Positions 1-5,018 are shown, numbered from the stretch's first letter. The stretch is DNA of 5,018 nucleotides from Phascolarctobacterium sp. (GCA_022718015.1 JAIHZV010000115.1:1-5018), one strand, 5' to 3'. Program-made: numbers and translations. The notes: generated by a model from the letters alone, not told the origin.

Positions 1-195
1 ATTGATATGCTCGACCGTGGTATGCCTATCGCCGAGCCCACTATGAAGCAGAGCTATAGTGGCAAATTTGTGGTTCGAGTACCCAAAACACTGCACCGTA
101 TGCTTGCTGAGAAGGCTGAAAGTGAAGGCATTAGCCTTAATCAATTTGTCAATAACTCCCTCGCTTTTGTTGTAGGGCAAAAATTAGCACATTAA
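1..195 (+). CDS. hicB: HicB-family antitoxin, C-terminal part (5' end outside window)
   Basis: The reading frame is open from base 1 and ends at TAA 193-195, leaving 64 visible residues; the internal ATG at 7-9 is unlikely to be the true start. The first residues (IDMLDRGMPIAEP) match the linker that follows the degenerate RNase-H-like fold of HicB proteins. The rest is the C-terminal ribbon-helix-helix domain: a beta strand (GKFVVRVPK), a first helix (LHRMLAEKAESEG) and a second helix opening with SLNQFVNNSL. In the family, HicB neutralises the HicA mRNA interferase and represses its own operon through this domain. No hicA-like frame lies downstream, so any partner must be upstream, outside the window, or absent. 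The gene converges on codY and stops three bases before a dif-like sequence. The family call is confident; whether it is a working antitoxin or an orphan regulator cannot be told here. Confidence 0.8.
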   Translation: MDMLDRGMPIAEPTMKQSYSGKFVVRVPKTLHRMLAEKAESEGISLNQFVNNSLAFVVGQKLAH

Positions 196-198
196 GTT

Positions 199-225
199 AC
201 TTTCTATCTCTTGCTTACGTAAACT
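199..225 (+). other. dif-like pair of Xer half-sites (candidate recombination site)
   Basis: The left arm ACTTTCTATCT (199-209) and right arm TTACGTAAACT (215-225) resemble the XerC and XerD arms of Firmicutes dif sites as I remember them (roughly ACTTCCTATAA and TTATGTAAACT). I count 8 of 11 and 10 of 11 matches. The central region is five bases (CTTGC) rather than the canonical six, and the inner bases of the left arm deviate. It begins three bases after the hicB stop. It could be the chromosomal dif, an attachment site of a Xer-using mobile element, a decayed site, or a chance match. Confidence 0.3.
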
Positions 226-258
226 TATTCGATGCACTATTTTTAAACAACGCTGCAC

Positions 259-299
259 ATTTACTGAAGTATACTTTAGTAAATCGTACTTGAGTAAAT
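259..299. promoter_or_regulatory. Three-copy operator-like array, TACTTNAGTAAAT
   Basis: Three 13-mers fit TACTTNAGTAAAT and differ only at the central base: 259-271 (inverted orientation), 272-284 and 287-299. The first two abut head to head as a 26-bp palindrome with one mismatched pair, and the third is a direct repeat of the second with a 15-base period. Each contains a TACT-NN-AGTA dyad (262-271, 272-281, 287-296). The last copy covers the -35 element of the plus-strand promoter at 290-318, the geometry expected of a repressor operator. The binding protein is unknown. The 4-2-4 layout resembles that of BlaI/MecI-type sites (TACANNTGTA), but the bases differ. Confidence 0.55.
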
Positions 300-318
300 T
301 GCATAGTGATGCTATAAT
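290..318 (+). promoter_or_regulatory. Strong sigma-A type promoter pointing toward codY's 3' end
   Basis: The -35 element is TTGAGT (290-295), followed by a 17-base spacer and a perfect TATAAT -10 (313-318). The TGC just before it (310-312) makes an extended -10. Initiation would be expected near 323-326, the very start of the hairpin at 323-370. No plus-strand gene follows; the next coding sequence is codY on the opposite strand. The product would be a hairpin RNA of about 50 nt or, with read-through, an RNA antisense to codY. Confidence 0.55.
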
Positions 319-322
319 AAAC

Positions 323-372
323 AATCCCCTCTGTCACCACTGCTTTATACAGTAGCATACAGAGGGGATTTT
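323..372. terminator. Intrinsic terminator of codY, probably bidirectional
   Basis: A perfect 12-bp stem, AATCCCCTCTGT (323-334) pairing with ACAGAGGGGATT (359-370), encloses a 24-base loop that can form a small inner ACTG/CAGT stem (339-342 with 350-353). On the minus strand the stem begins 31 bases past the codY stop and is followed by TTGTTTATT, a U-rich tail. On the plus strand it is followed by TTATTATAT. It therefore probably ends both the codY transcript and any plus-strand transcript from hicB or from the promoter at 290-318. Confidence 0.85.
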
Positions 373-401
373 ATTATATCATCTAAAATTCACTGCGTAA
401 A

Positions 402-1172
402 TTAGGATCTTTTCTTCAGCTCGTCGAACATCAGCGGGTTGAGCACATGGATGTAGGTGCCCTTCATGCCCAGAGATTTGGTTTCGAGCAGGCCTGCGCT
501 TTCAAATTTGCGCAGAGCGTTAACGATAACGGAACGAGTGATGCCCACACGGTCGGCAATCTTGGATGCAACCAGCAGACCTTCGCTGCCGTTCAGCTCA
601 GCCATGATGTTCACGATAGCCTCCAGCTCGGAGTAAGACAGAGTGTTGAAGGCAACCTGTACCATAGCCTTTTGACGTGCTTCTTCAGCAATAACAATGG
701 AACGCTCATGCAGAATTTCAACACCCAGAACGGTTGCAGCATATTCAGCCAGCAGCAGATCCTCATCGGTAAAGCTGTCATCATATTTAGCAACAATCAA
801 AGTACCAATACGCTCGCCGTTGCCATAAATCGGCACGATGGTGGTCATTTTGCCCTTGAAAATGCATTTAGTGTCAGCTACGAAGGAGCAGTTCTGATCC
901 TGATGCGGAATGTTCGGCAGAGTATCCTTCACGCCCATGATGAATGCCAGATAATCCTCCGGCAAGCGCATATCTGTAAGCACTTGTTCACGCATAGTGT
1001 CGCATTCAAATTCATGAATCAGCGCATAACCCTTGATGTGACCGTCACGATCAGCAATATAGGTGTTGGCTTGGATAACGTCGCACAGCAGCTTAGCAAT
1101 AGCGTTGTACTCTACATTGTCACCCTTTTGCAGTAATTTGTTAATTTTTCTTGTTTTTTCTAATAACTCCAC
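402..1172 (-). CDS. codY: CodY, GTP-sensing global transcriptional repressor
   Basis: CodY is a cytoplasmic dimeric repressor that senses GTP and branched-chain amino acids and controls amino-acid uptake and synthesis, stationary-phase genes and often virulence genes. The 256-residue product is close to the usual length of about 259. Residues 1 to about 155 form the GAF-like sensing domain, opening with MELLEKTRKINKLLQ and including TTIVPIYGNGERIGTLIVA (110-128). A linker helix (EEARQKAMVQVAFNTLSYSE, 163-182) leads to the C-terminal winged helix-turn-helix, whose near-invariant core is VASKIADRVGITRSVIVNAL (201-220) followed by SLGMKGTYIHVLN. The start is GTG with a strong AAAGGAGGGG upstream. 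Spacing in the region of the Bacillus effector-contact residue R61 differs by one residue, so I could not map the ligand pocket with certainty. The gene lies 30 bases after xerC, probably co-transcribed, and ends in a strong hairpin. Confidence 0.96.
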   Translation of the reverse strand: MELLEKTRKINKLLQKGDNVEYNAIAKLLCDVIQANTYIADRDGHIKGYALIHEFECDTMREQVLTDMRLPEDYLAFIMGVKDTLPNIPHQDQNCSFVADTKCIFKGKMTTIVPIYGNGERIGTLIVAKYDDSFTDEDLLLAEYAATVLGVEILHERSIVIAEEARQKAMVQVAFNTLSYSELEAIVNIMAELNGSEGLLVASKIADRVGITRSVIVNALRKFESAGLLETKSLGMKGTYIHVLNPLMFDELKKRS

Positions 1173-1177
1173 GAGAA

Positions 1178-1187
1178 CCCCTCCTTT
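1178..1187 (-). promoter_or_regulatory. codY ribosome binding site fixing a GTG start
   Basis: Read on the minus strand, AAAGGAGGGG lies five bases upstream of GTG (1172-1170). It is almost perfectly complementary to the 16S 3' end. This, with the family-typical MELLEKTRKIN N-terminus, supports the GTG start. The strong site sits in the short xerC–codY gap, so codY is translated independently of xerC. Confidence 0.8.
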
Positions 1188-1202
1188 AATTTTTTCGCGT
1201 AT

Positions 1203-2105
1203 TTACGCACGTGGATGATTTTGTTTATAAATGGCAGCAATACGCTCACTGGTTATGTGCGTATAAATCTGCGTCGTTGACAAATTAGCATGTCCTAAAA
1301 GCTCCTGCACGGAACGCAAATCAGCGCCATGCTCCAGCAGATGTGTCGCGAACGTGTGGCGAATCGTATGCGGGCTGACATGCTTATGCAAGGCCAGCAT
1401 ATTGATGTACTTTTCCAAAATACGCCGCACGCTTCTGTCGGTCAGCGCACCGCCGCGGTTATTGACAAAGATGAAGTCATGTTCCTGCTGATATTTGCTC
1501 ATGAGCAGCTTACGTGTAAGATAATATTGCTGCAAGGCAGCACAGCAGGTATGTCCTATGGGAACGAGGCGTTCCTTATCGCCCTTGCCTAAAAGCATGA
1601 CGAAGCGGTTGCCGATATCGACACGCTCCAGCGTCAGGCCAACAAGCTCAGATACGCGGCAGCCTGTTGCATACAGCATTTCCAGTACGGCTCTGTCGCG
1701 GATGCCGAGCGGCTTGCTGTCAGGTAGTTCCAGCAGCTCTGAAATTTCGATTTCGTCCAAGAAGGACGGCAGCTTTTTATCAAGCTTTGGTGAATGGATT
1801 TTTACTAACGGACTATATTCCAGCACGTTCTCACGCACCAGATACTTATAAAAGGAACGCAGCGCAGAAATTCTTCTGGCAATCGTCCTTCTGGCATACT
1901 GCTTTTTGTTCAGGTCACTGAGATACGCCCTGACATCAAGCGCATTGACCTGCTCCCACAAAAAGGCTTTGTCCTTATACTCACGCATAAAAACCGTAAA
2001 GGCAGCCAAATCCTTTTCGTAGCTCGTCAGCGTATGCTCAGAGCAATCCTTTTCAACCTTAAGATAGGTCAAAAAATTATGTAAATAATCCGTGCTTTTC
2101 TTCAT
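1203..2105 (-). CDS. xerC: Tyrosine recombinase XerC (CodV)
   Basis: Site-specific recombinase that, with XerD, resolves chromosome dimers at dif before cell division. The 300-residue product has the usual Xer length. Residues 1 to about 100 are the SAM-like core-binding domain; about 110-300 are the catalytic domain. All six catalytic positions are present: R150 in TGCRVSELVGL, K174 in LLGKGDKERLVP, H246 and R249 in SPHTIRHTFATHLL, H272 in LLGHANLSTTQ, and the nucleophile Y281 in TQIYTH. Their spacing matches XerD of E. coli (R148, K172, H244, R247, H270, Y279). Context decides XerC over XerD: it sits between trmFO and codY, where Bacillus has codV. The ATG at 2105-2103 follows a purine-rich AGGTGAAGAAGG. 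Unlike the classical operon, hslV and hslU do not follow; codY begins 30 bases after the stop. Confidence 0.93.
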   Translation of the reverse strand: MKKSTDYLHNFLTYLKVEKDCSEHTLTSYEKDLAAFTVFMREYKDKAFLWEQVNALDVRAYLSDLNKKQYARRTIARRISALRSFYKYLVRENVLEYSPLVKIHSPKLDKKLPSFLDEIEISELLELPDSKPLGIRDRAVLEMLYATGCRVSELVGLTLERVDIGNRFVMLLGKGDKERLVPIGHTCCAALQQYYLTRKLLMSKYQQEHDFIFVNNRGGALTDRSVRRILEKYINMLALHKHVSPHTIRHTFATHLLEHGADLRSVQELLGHANLSTTQIYTHITSERIAAIYKQNHPRA

Positions 2106-2124
2106 CCTTCTTCACCTAACCATT

Positions 2125-2153
2125 ATTCTACCACTAATATTCGCAAAAATCAA
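2125..2153 (-). promoter_or_regulatory. Promoter P2 immediately upstream of xerC
   Basis: On the minus strand, TTGATT (2153-2148) and TAGAAT (2130-2125, five of six consensus bases) are separated by exactly 17 bases. Initiation would fall near 2118, giving a leader of about 13 bases that is essentially the ribosome binding site. It lies downstream of the terminator at 2208-2237, so it is the likely main promoter of xerC–codY. Confidence 0.5.
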
Positions 2154-2207
2154 GATAGTAATAATATTACTTTTCGTCATAACTTTCTAATATACTCTGC
2201 AGGCTAG

Positions 2208-2237
2208 AAAAAAAGCAGCGCTTAGGCACTGCTTTTT
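2208..2237 (-). terminator. Intrinsic terminator between trmFO and xerC
   Basis: On the minus strand, AAAAAGCAGTGC, a CTAA tetraloop and GCGCTGCTTTTT form a 12-bp stem with one G·U pair, followed by a run of seven T residues overlapping the stem base. It lies about 93 bases beyond the trmFO stop and ends the topA–trmFO transcript. It also lies about 25 bases downstream of the predicted start of P1, so it would truncate P1 transcripts as well. Confidence 0.8.
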
Positions 2238-2268
2238 GAAATTAAGAATCAGAATATTTACTCGCTAT

Positions 2269-2297
2269 ATAGTATCGTAGCTAGGATACATTGTCAA
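2269..2297 (-). promoter_or_regulatory. Promoter P1 located before the terminator
   Basis: On the minus strand, a perfect TTGACA -35 (2297-2292), a 17-base spacer and TACTAT (2274-2269, four of six consensus bases) form a good sigma-A type promoter. Initiation near 2262 would give a transcript ending at the hairpin after about 55 nt, unless it is antiterminated into xerC. No open frame with a start codon is visible in that leader. A CodY-like half box, AATTTTC (plus strand, 2302-2308), lies just upstream of the -35. Confidence 0.5.
2272..2289. promoter_or_regulatory. Operator-like 18-bp dyad inside promoter P1
   Basis: GTATCGTAGCTAGGATAC is an inverted repeat with only one mismatched pair (the sixth base against the thirteenth) around a TAGCTA core. 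It occupies the P1 spacer and half of the -10, so a bound protein would block polymerase. Its cognate regulator is unknown, and it shares no sequence with the TACTTNAGTAAAT array in the other spacer. Confidence 0.4.
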
Positions 2298-2330
2298 GGC
2301 AAATTTTCGTCATTTTACACATATTTAACA

Positions 2331-3650
2331 TTAAATTGCGAGATTTGCCAAAAACGCGTCAAGCTGTTCTAAAGCGCGCGCGGCAATCTGCGCATTCTTC
2401 TCTTTTTTCTTGCGTATACGCACAGAAAGAGGCTGAATCAAACCGAAGTTAATATTCATCGGCTGGAAGTTTTCGATGGCCGGATTGCTAATATAATTTG
2501 CTAAAGAGCCGTGAGCAGTCTCCGCCGGGAAATTCACCCCAGGCAATCCCTTCAGCTCGCGTGCAGCATGCAGGCCGGCCATTAGTCCGGAGGCAGCAGA
2601 TTCTACGTAACCCTCTACACCGGTCATTTGTCCGGCAAAATAGAAGCGTTTGTTGCGGCGCAGGCGGAAATGGTTATCCAGCAGCTGCGGCGAGTTAAGA
2701 TAGGTGTTCTTATGCATAACGCCGAAGCGCACGAACTCAGCCTTCTCCAAGCCGGGTATCATGCCAAAAACACGGCGCTGCTCCGGCCATTTCAGATGCG
2801 TCTGGAAGCCGACGATGTTGTACAGCGATGCAGCAGCATTGTCCTGACGGAGCTGCACTACTGCATAGGCCTCCTTGCCGTTACGCGGATCAATCAGGCC
2901 AACAGGCTTCAACGGGCCGAAGCGCATGGTATCCTCGCCTCTCGCAGCCATTTCCTCAATCGGCATGCAGGCTTCAAATACGTCATGCTCAAAGTCCTTC
3001 ACCGGAGCGCTTTCTGCATTGCAGAGCGCCTCCCAGAACGCCAGATATTCCTCCTTCGTATAGAAGGGGCAGTTCAGGTAATCAGCGCCGCCCTTGTCAT
3101 AGCGGGATGCACGATAAACCTTGTCATAATCAAGCGAATCGGCAGCGACAATCGGTGCGGCAGCATCGAAGAAATGGAAATATTCCTCGTGCAGCAGTTC
3201 CTTGATGTTGGCGGACAGCGCATCGCTCGTCAGCGGGCCGCTGGCAACGATAACCGTGCCCTCAAGGCTTTCCAAATCTGTAACCTCTTCATATACTACG
3301 GTTACGAGCGGATTGCTTTTCACTGCCTCCGTCACGCCTGCAGCGAAGCCGTCGCGGTCAACGGCCAGAGCGCCACCGGCAGGCACCTGATGCTTATCTG
3401 CCTGCTGCATGATGAGCGAACCGAGACGGCGCATCTCCTCCTTCAGCAGACCAACAGCGTTCTCAATATTACCGGCACGCAGCGAGTTGCTGCATACCAG
3501 CTCGGCAAAATAATCAGTTTTATGAGCAGCGTCACTCTTTACAGGACGCATTTCGTGCAATATTACAGGGATGCCCTGACGCGTAAGCTGATTGACAGCC
3601 TCACAGCCAGCCAAACCAGCTCCGATTACATGTACGGGAGTTGTTGTCAT
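2331..3650 (-). CDS. trmFO: TrmFO, folate/FAD-dependent tRNA U54 methyltransferase
   Basis: The enzyme makes 5-methyluridine (ribothymidine) at position 54 of the tRNA T-loop, taking the carbon from 5,10-methylene-tetrahydrofolate and reducing it with FADH2; it replaces the SAM-dependent TrmA in most Firmicutes. The 439-residue product is full length for the family. An N-terminal Rossmann FAD site reads VIGAGLAGCEA (8-18), with the acidic strand end LHEMRP at 31-36. The two functional cysteines fall in LVCSNSLRAG (C53, same number as in Bacillus) and FEACMPIEEMA (C228, family C226). The second FAD-contact region is YFAGQMTGVEGYVESAASGL, and the NFQPMNINFGL stretch near the C-terminus is family-typical. 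The start ATG shares its A with the topA stop (TAATG), pointing to translational coupling; the nearest purine-rich site, AAAGG, lies 12 bases upstream, rather far. Confidence 0.97.
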   Translation of the reverse strand: MTTTPVHVIGAGLAGCEAVNQLTRQGIPVILHEMRPVKSDAAHKTDYFAELVCSNSLRAGNIENAVGLLKEEMRRLGSLIMQQADKHQVPAGGALAVDRDGFAAGVTEAVKSNPLVTVVYEEVTDLESLEGTVIVASGPLTSDALSANIKELLHEEYFHFFDAAAPIVAADSLDYDKVYRASRYDKGGADYLNCPFYTKEEYLAFWEALCNAESAPVKDFEHDVFEACMPIEEMAARGEDTMRFGPLKPVGLIDPRNGKEAYAVVQLRQDNAAASLYNIVGFQTHLKWPEQRRVFGMIPGLEKAEFVRFGVMHKNTYLNSPQLLDNHFRLRRNKRFYFAGQMTGVEGYVESAASGLMAGLHAARELKGLPGVNFPAETAHGSLANYISNPAIENFQPMNINFGLIQPLSVRIRKKKEKNAQIAARALEQLDAFLANLAI

Positions 3651-5018
3651 TATGCTTTCGTACCTTTCTTTGCTGCAGCCGCCTTAGTCGTAGTCTTTTT
3701 GGCAGCCGTTTTGCGTGTAGTTGTTTTCGTTTTCTTGGTAGCGGTTTTTGTAGTCGTCGTGGCAGTCGTAGTCTTTGCTGCAGACGGACGTACAGGACGA
3801 GCATCGGCGCATTCCGGATTGCTGCAGAACTTCTGCTTTCTGCCGTTGCGCTCTACGTGCTCTACGAGCATACCGCCGCACTTGCCGCAGGTCTCGTTGA
3901 GCGGCTTATCCCACGTTGTGAAATCACAATCAGGATATTTTTCGCAGCCGTAGAAGATTTTTCCGGTCTTAGTCTTGCGCTCAATAAGCTCGCCACCGCA
4001 TTTGGGGCATTTCACGCCAATCTTAACGAGAATCGGCTTAGTATTACGGCAGTCCGGGAAGCCGGGGCACGCAAGGAACTTGCCAAAGCGTCCTTCGCGG
4101 ATAACCATCATCTTGCCGCATTTGTCACAGGGAACGTCGGAAACCTCCAAGGGAATCTCGACATGCGGAATTTTTTCCTCCGCTACCTTCAAATCCTCAG
4201 CGAATGGATCGTAGAAGCTGTGCAGAACAGCCTCCTTCGTCGTCTTATGCTCTGCGATTTCATCGAGGTGAGCCTCCATCTGTGCGGAGAACGGAATGCT
4301 GATCAGTCCCTTGAAATATTCCGTCAGCATATCGACGGTCATCAGGCCAAGCTCGGTAATCAGCAGCTTTTTGCCCTCCTTGACCACGTAGCCGCGGTTC
4401 AGAATCGTCACGATGGTCGGCGCATAGGTGCTCGGACGGCCTATGCCCTTGTCCTCCAGCTCCTTAATCAGCGTTGCTTCGGTGAAGTGAGCAGGCGGCT
4501 CGGTGAAGTGCTGCTCTGCGGGCAGCAGCTTGTGCAGCACGATTTTCGTATCCGGCTCGATATAAGGAACAGTCTTGTCCTTCTCCTCATCGGCAAATTT
4601 GCCTGCCAGCTGCAGCCAGCCGGGGAACTTCATAATCGAGCCTGTTGCACGCAGCTGATAATCACCTGCGCCAATCGTCAGCGTGGTCACGTCATATACG
4701 GCATCAGCCATCTGGCTGGCAACAGCACGGTTCCAGATGAGCGTATACAGGCGCAGCTGGTCCTTGTTCAGATATTGCATCATCTCCTGCGGCGTGCGCT
4801 CAATGCTGGTCGGACGCACTGCCTCATGCGCGTCCTGCGCATTCTTTTTCGTTGTATAGTGGTTAACCTTCGGCGAGCAGAACTCGCTACCAATGTTTTG
4901 CTGTATATAAGTGCGGATTTCCTCAATAGCCACATCAGCCAGACGCACGGAGTCCGTTCTCATATAGGTTATCAGGCCGACGGAGCCCTTGCCCAGCGAA
5001 ACGCCTTCATAAAGCTGC
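3650..5018 (-). CDS. topA: DNA topoisomerase I (type IA), 5' end outside window
   Basis: TopA relaxes negative supercoils through a transient 5'-phosphotyrosine. The frame stays open to the window edge, showing 455 residues; the ATG at 4963 is internal. The active-site tyrosine is in GLITYMRTDSVRL (Tyr codon 4966-4964). Conserved DAHEAVRPT (about 4831-4805) and GIGRPSTYAPTI (about 4444-4409) follow. Three four-cysteine zinc ribbons come next: about 4129-4049 (CDKC…CPGFPDC), 4009-3926 (CPKC…CEKYPDC) and 3889-3809 (CGKC…CSNPEC). The protein ends in a tail of about 45 residues made almost only of Lys, Thr, Ala and Arg (about 3793-3653), resembling histone H1-like tails. The missing N-terminal portion should hold the Toprim domain, about 300 residues by comparison with E. 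coli (Tyr319). The stop codon overlaps the trmFO start by one base, so the two form an operon. Confidence 0.97.
   Translation of the reverse strand, partial: QLYEGVSLGKGSVGLITYMRTDSVRLADVAIEEIRTYIQQNIGSEFCSPKVNHYTTKKNAQDAHEAVRPTSIERTPQEMMQYLNKDQLRLYTLIWNRAVASQMADAVYDVTTLTIGAGDYQLRATGSIMKFPGWLQLAGKFADEEKDKTVPYIEPDTKIVLHKLLPAEQHFTEPPAHFTEATLIKELEDKGIGRPSTYAPTIVTILNRGYVVKEGKKLLITELGLMTVDMLTEYFKGLISIPFSAQMEAHLDEIAEHKTTKEAVLHSFYDPFAEDLKVAEEKIPHVEIPLEVSDVPCDKCGKMMVIREGRFGKFLACPGFPDCRNTKPILVKIGVKCPKCGGELIERKTKTGKIFYGCEKYPDCDFTTWDKPLNETCGKCGGMLVEHVERNGRKQKFCSNPECADARPVRPSAAKTTTATTTTKTATKKTKTTTRKTAAKKTTTKAAAAKKGTKA

Larger units (their letters stand above)
2171..2313. repeat. Ten-base direct repeat TTTTCGTCAT, two copies
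   Basis: Identical copies lie at 2171-2180 and 2304-2313. Read on the minus strand (ATGACGAAAA), one lies 6 bases upstream of the -35 of P1 and the other 17 bases upstream of the -35 of P2. The shared position upstream of both candidate promoters suggests a protein-binding site, but ten bases in AT-rich DNA may recur by chance. Confidence 0.3.

Noticed and set aside
194..226. Hairpin after hicB (AAGTTAC with GTAAACTT)
   Set aside because: The stem is short with a bulge and a long loop, and no T-run follows directly. The hairpin at 323-370 is a far better terminator for hicB.
196..401. Insertion sequence, CRISPR array, tRNA or riboswitch in the intergenic spacers
   Set aside because: There is no transposase frame, no terminal inverted repeats with target duplication, no spaced repeats of CRISPR type and no cloverleaf. 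The three 13-mers are too short and too closely packed to be a CRISPR array.
447..1136. Plus-strand open frame of 229 codons opposite codY
   Set aside because: It is in codon register with the codY antisense strand and reads as a shadow of it, with no ribosome binding site or recognisable domain. A transcript from 290-318 could cross it, but I see no reason to call it a protein.
2182..2192. Second Xer arm-like sequence ACTTTCTAATA upstream of xerC
   Set aside because: It shares ACTTTCTA with the left arm at 199, but nothing resembling TTATGTAAACT follows at the right distance.
2302..2316. Full CodY box upstream of P1
   Set aside because: Only the AATTTTC half is intact; the 15-mer matches about 10 of 15 positions, too weak to annotate on its own in AT-rich DNA.
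2628..3953. Long plus-strand open frame of 441 codons opposite trmFO and topA
   Set aside because: It lies antisense to two unmistakable conserved genes, its product looks like no known family, and its C-terminal part is the mirror of the low-complexity TopA tail. It is a by-product of codon use on the other strand.

Overview
The window most likely comes from a Firmicutes (Bacillota) chromosome. The gene set topA–trmFO–xerC–codY in this order is the hallmark 'cod' neighbourhood of low-GC Gram-positives, and CodY and TrmFO are both typical of that phylum. The moderate base composition and the protein sequences made me think of an anaerobic gut lineage such as Negativicutes or Clostridia. That finer placement is a guess from family knowledge, not something I could test.

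Layout. On the plus strand, bases 1-195 are the 3' end of a HicB-type antitoxin gene whose start lies outside the window. A 206-base AT-rich spacer (196-401) follows, and it is unusually structured. It holds a dif-like pair of Xer half-sites just after the hicB stop, three near-identical 13-mers arranged as an operator array, a near-consensus sigma-A type promoter pointing right, and a 12-bp perfect hairpin that serves as terminator for codY on the other strand. Everything from 402 to the window end is on the minus strand and reads right to left: topA (5' end missing), trmFO (start overlapping the topA stop by one base), a 225-base spacer with two promoter-like elements and one intrinsic terminator, xerC (codV), and codY 30 bases behind xerC.

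How the genes relate. TopA relaxes negative supercoils, TrmFO makes ribothymidine-54 in tRNA using methylene-tetrahydrofolate, XerC resolves chromosome dimers at dif, and CodY is the global GTP/branched-chain amino-acid-sensing repressor. Their clustering is conserved but they form no single pathway. The textbook cod operon is codV(xerC)–codW(hslV)–codX(hslU)–codY. Here the two protease genes are absent and xerC runs directly into codY.

Most worth a second look: (i) the spacer at 196-401, where a strong promoter with three operator-like repeats would fire directly into a hairpin only about 50 bases long; (ii) a similar promoter-then-terminator arrangement, with a dyad in the promoter, upstream of xerC; (iii) the dif-like site touching a toxin-antitoxin gene; and (iv) the missing hslVU. 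The protein-coding genes themselves look ordinary and intact.
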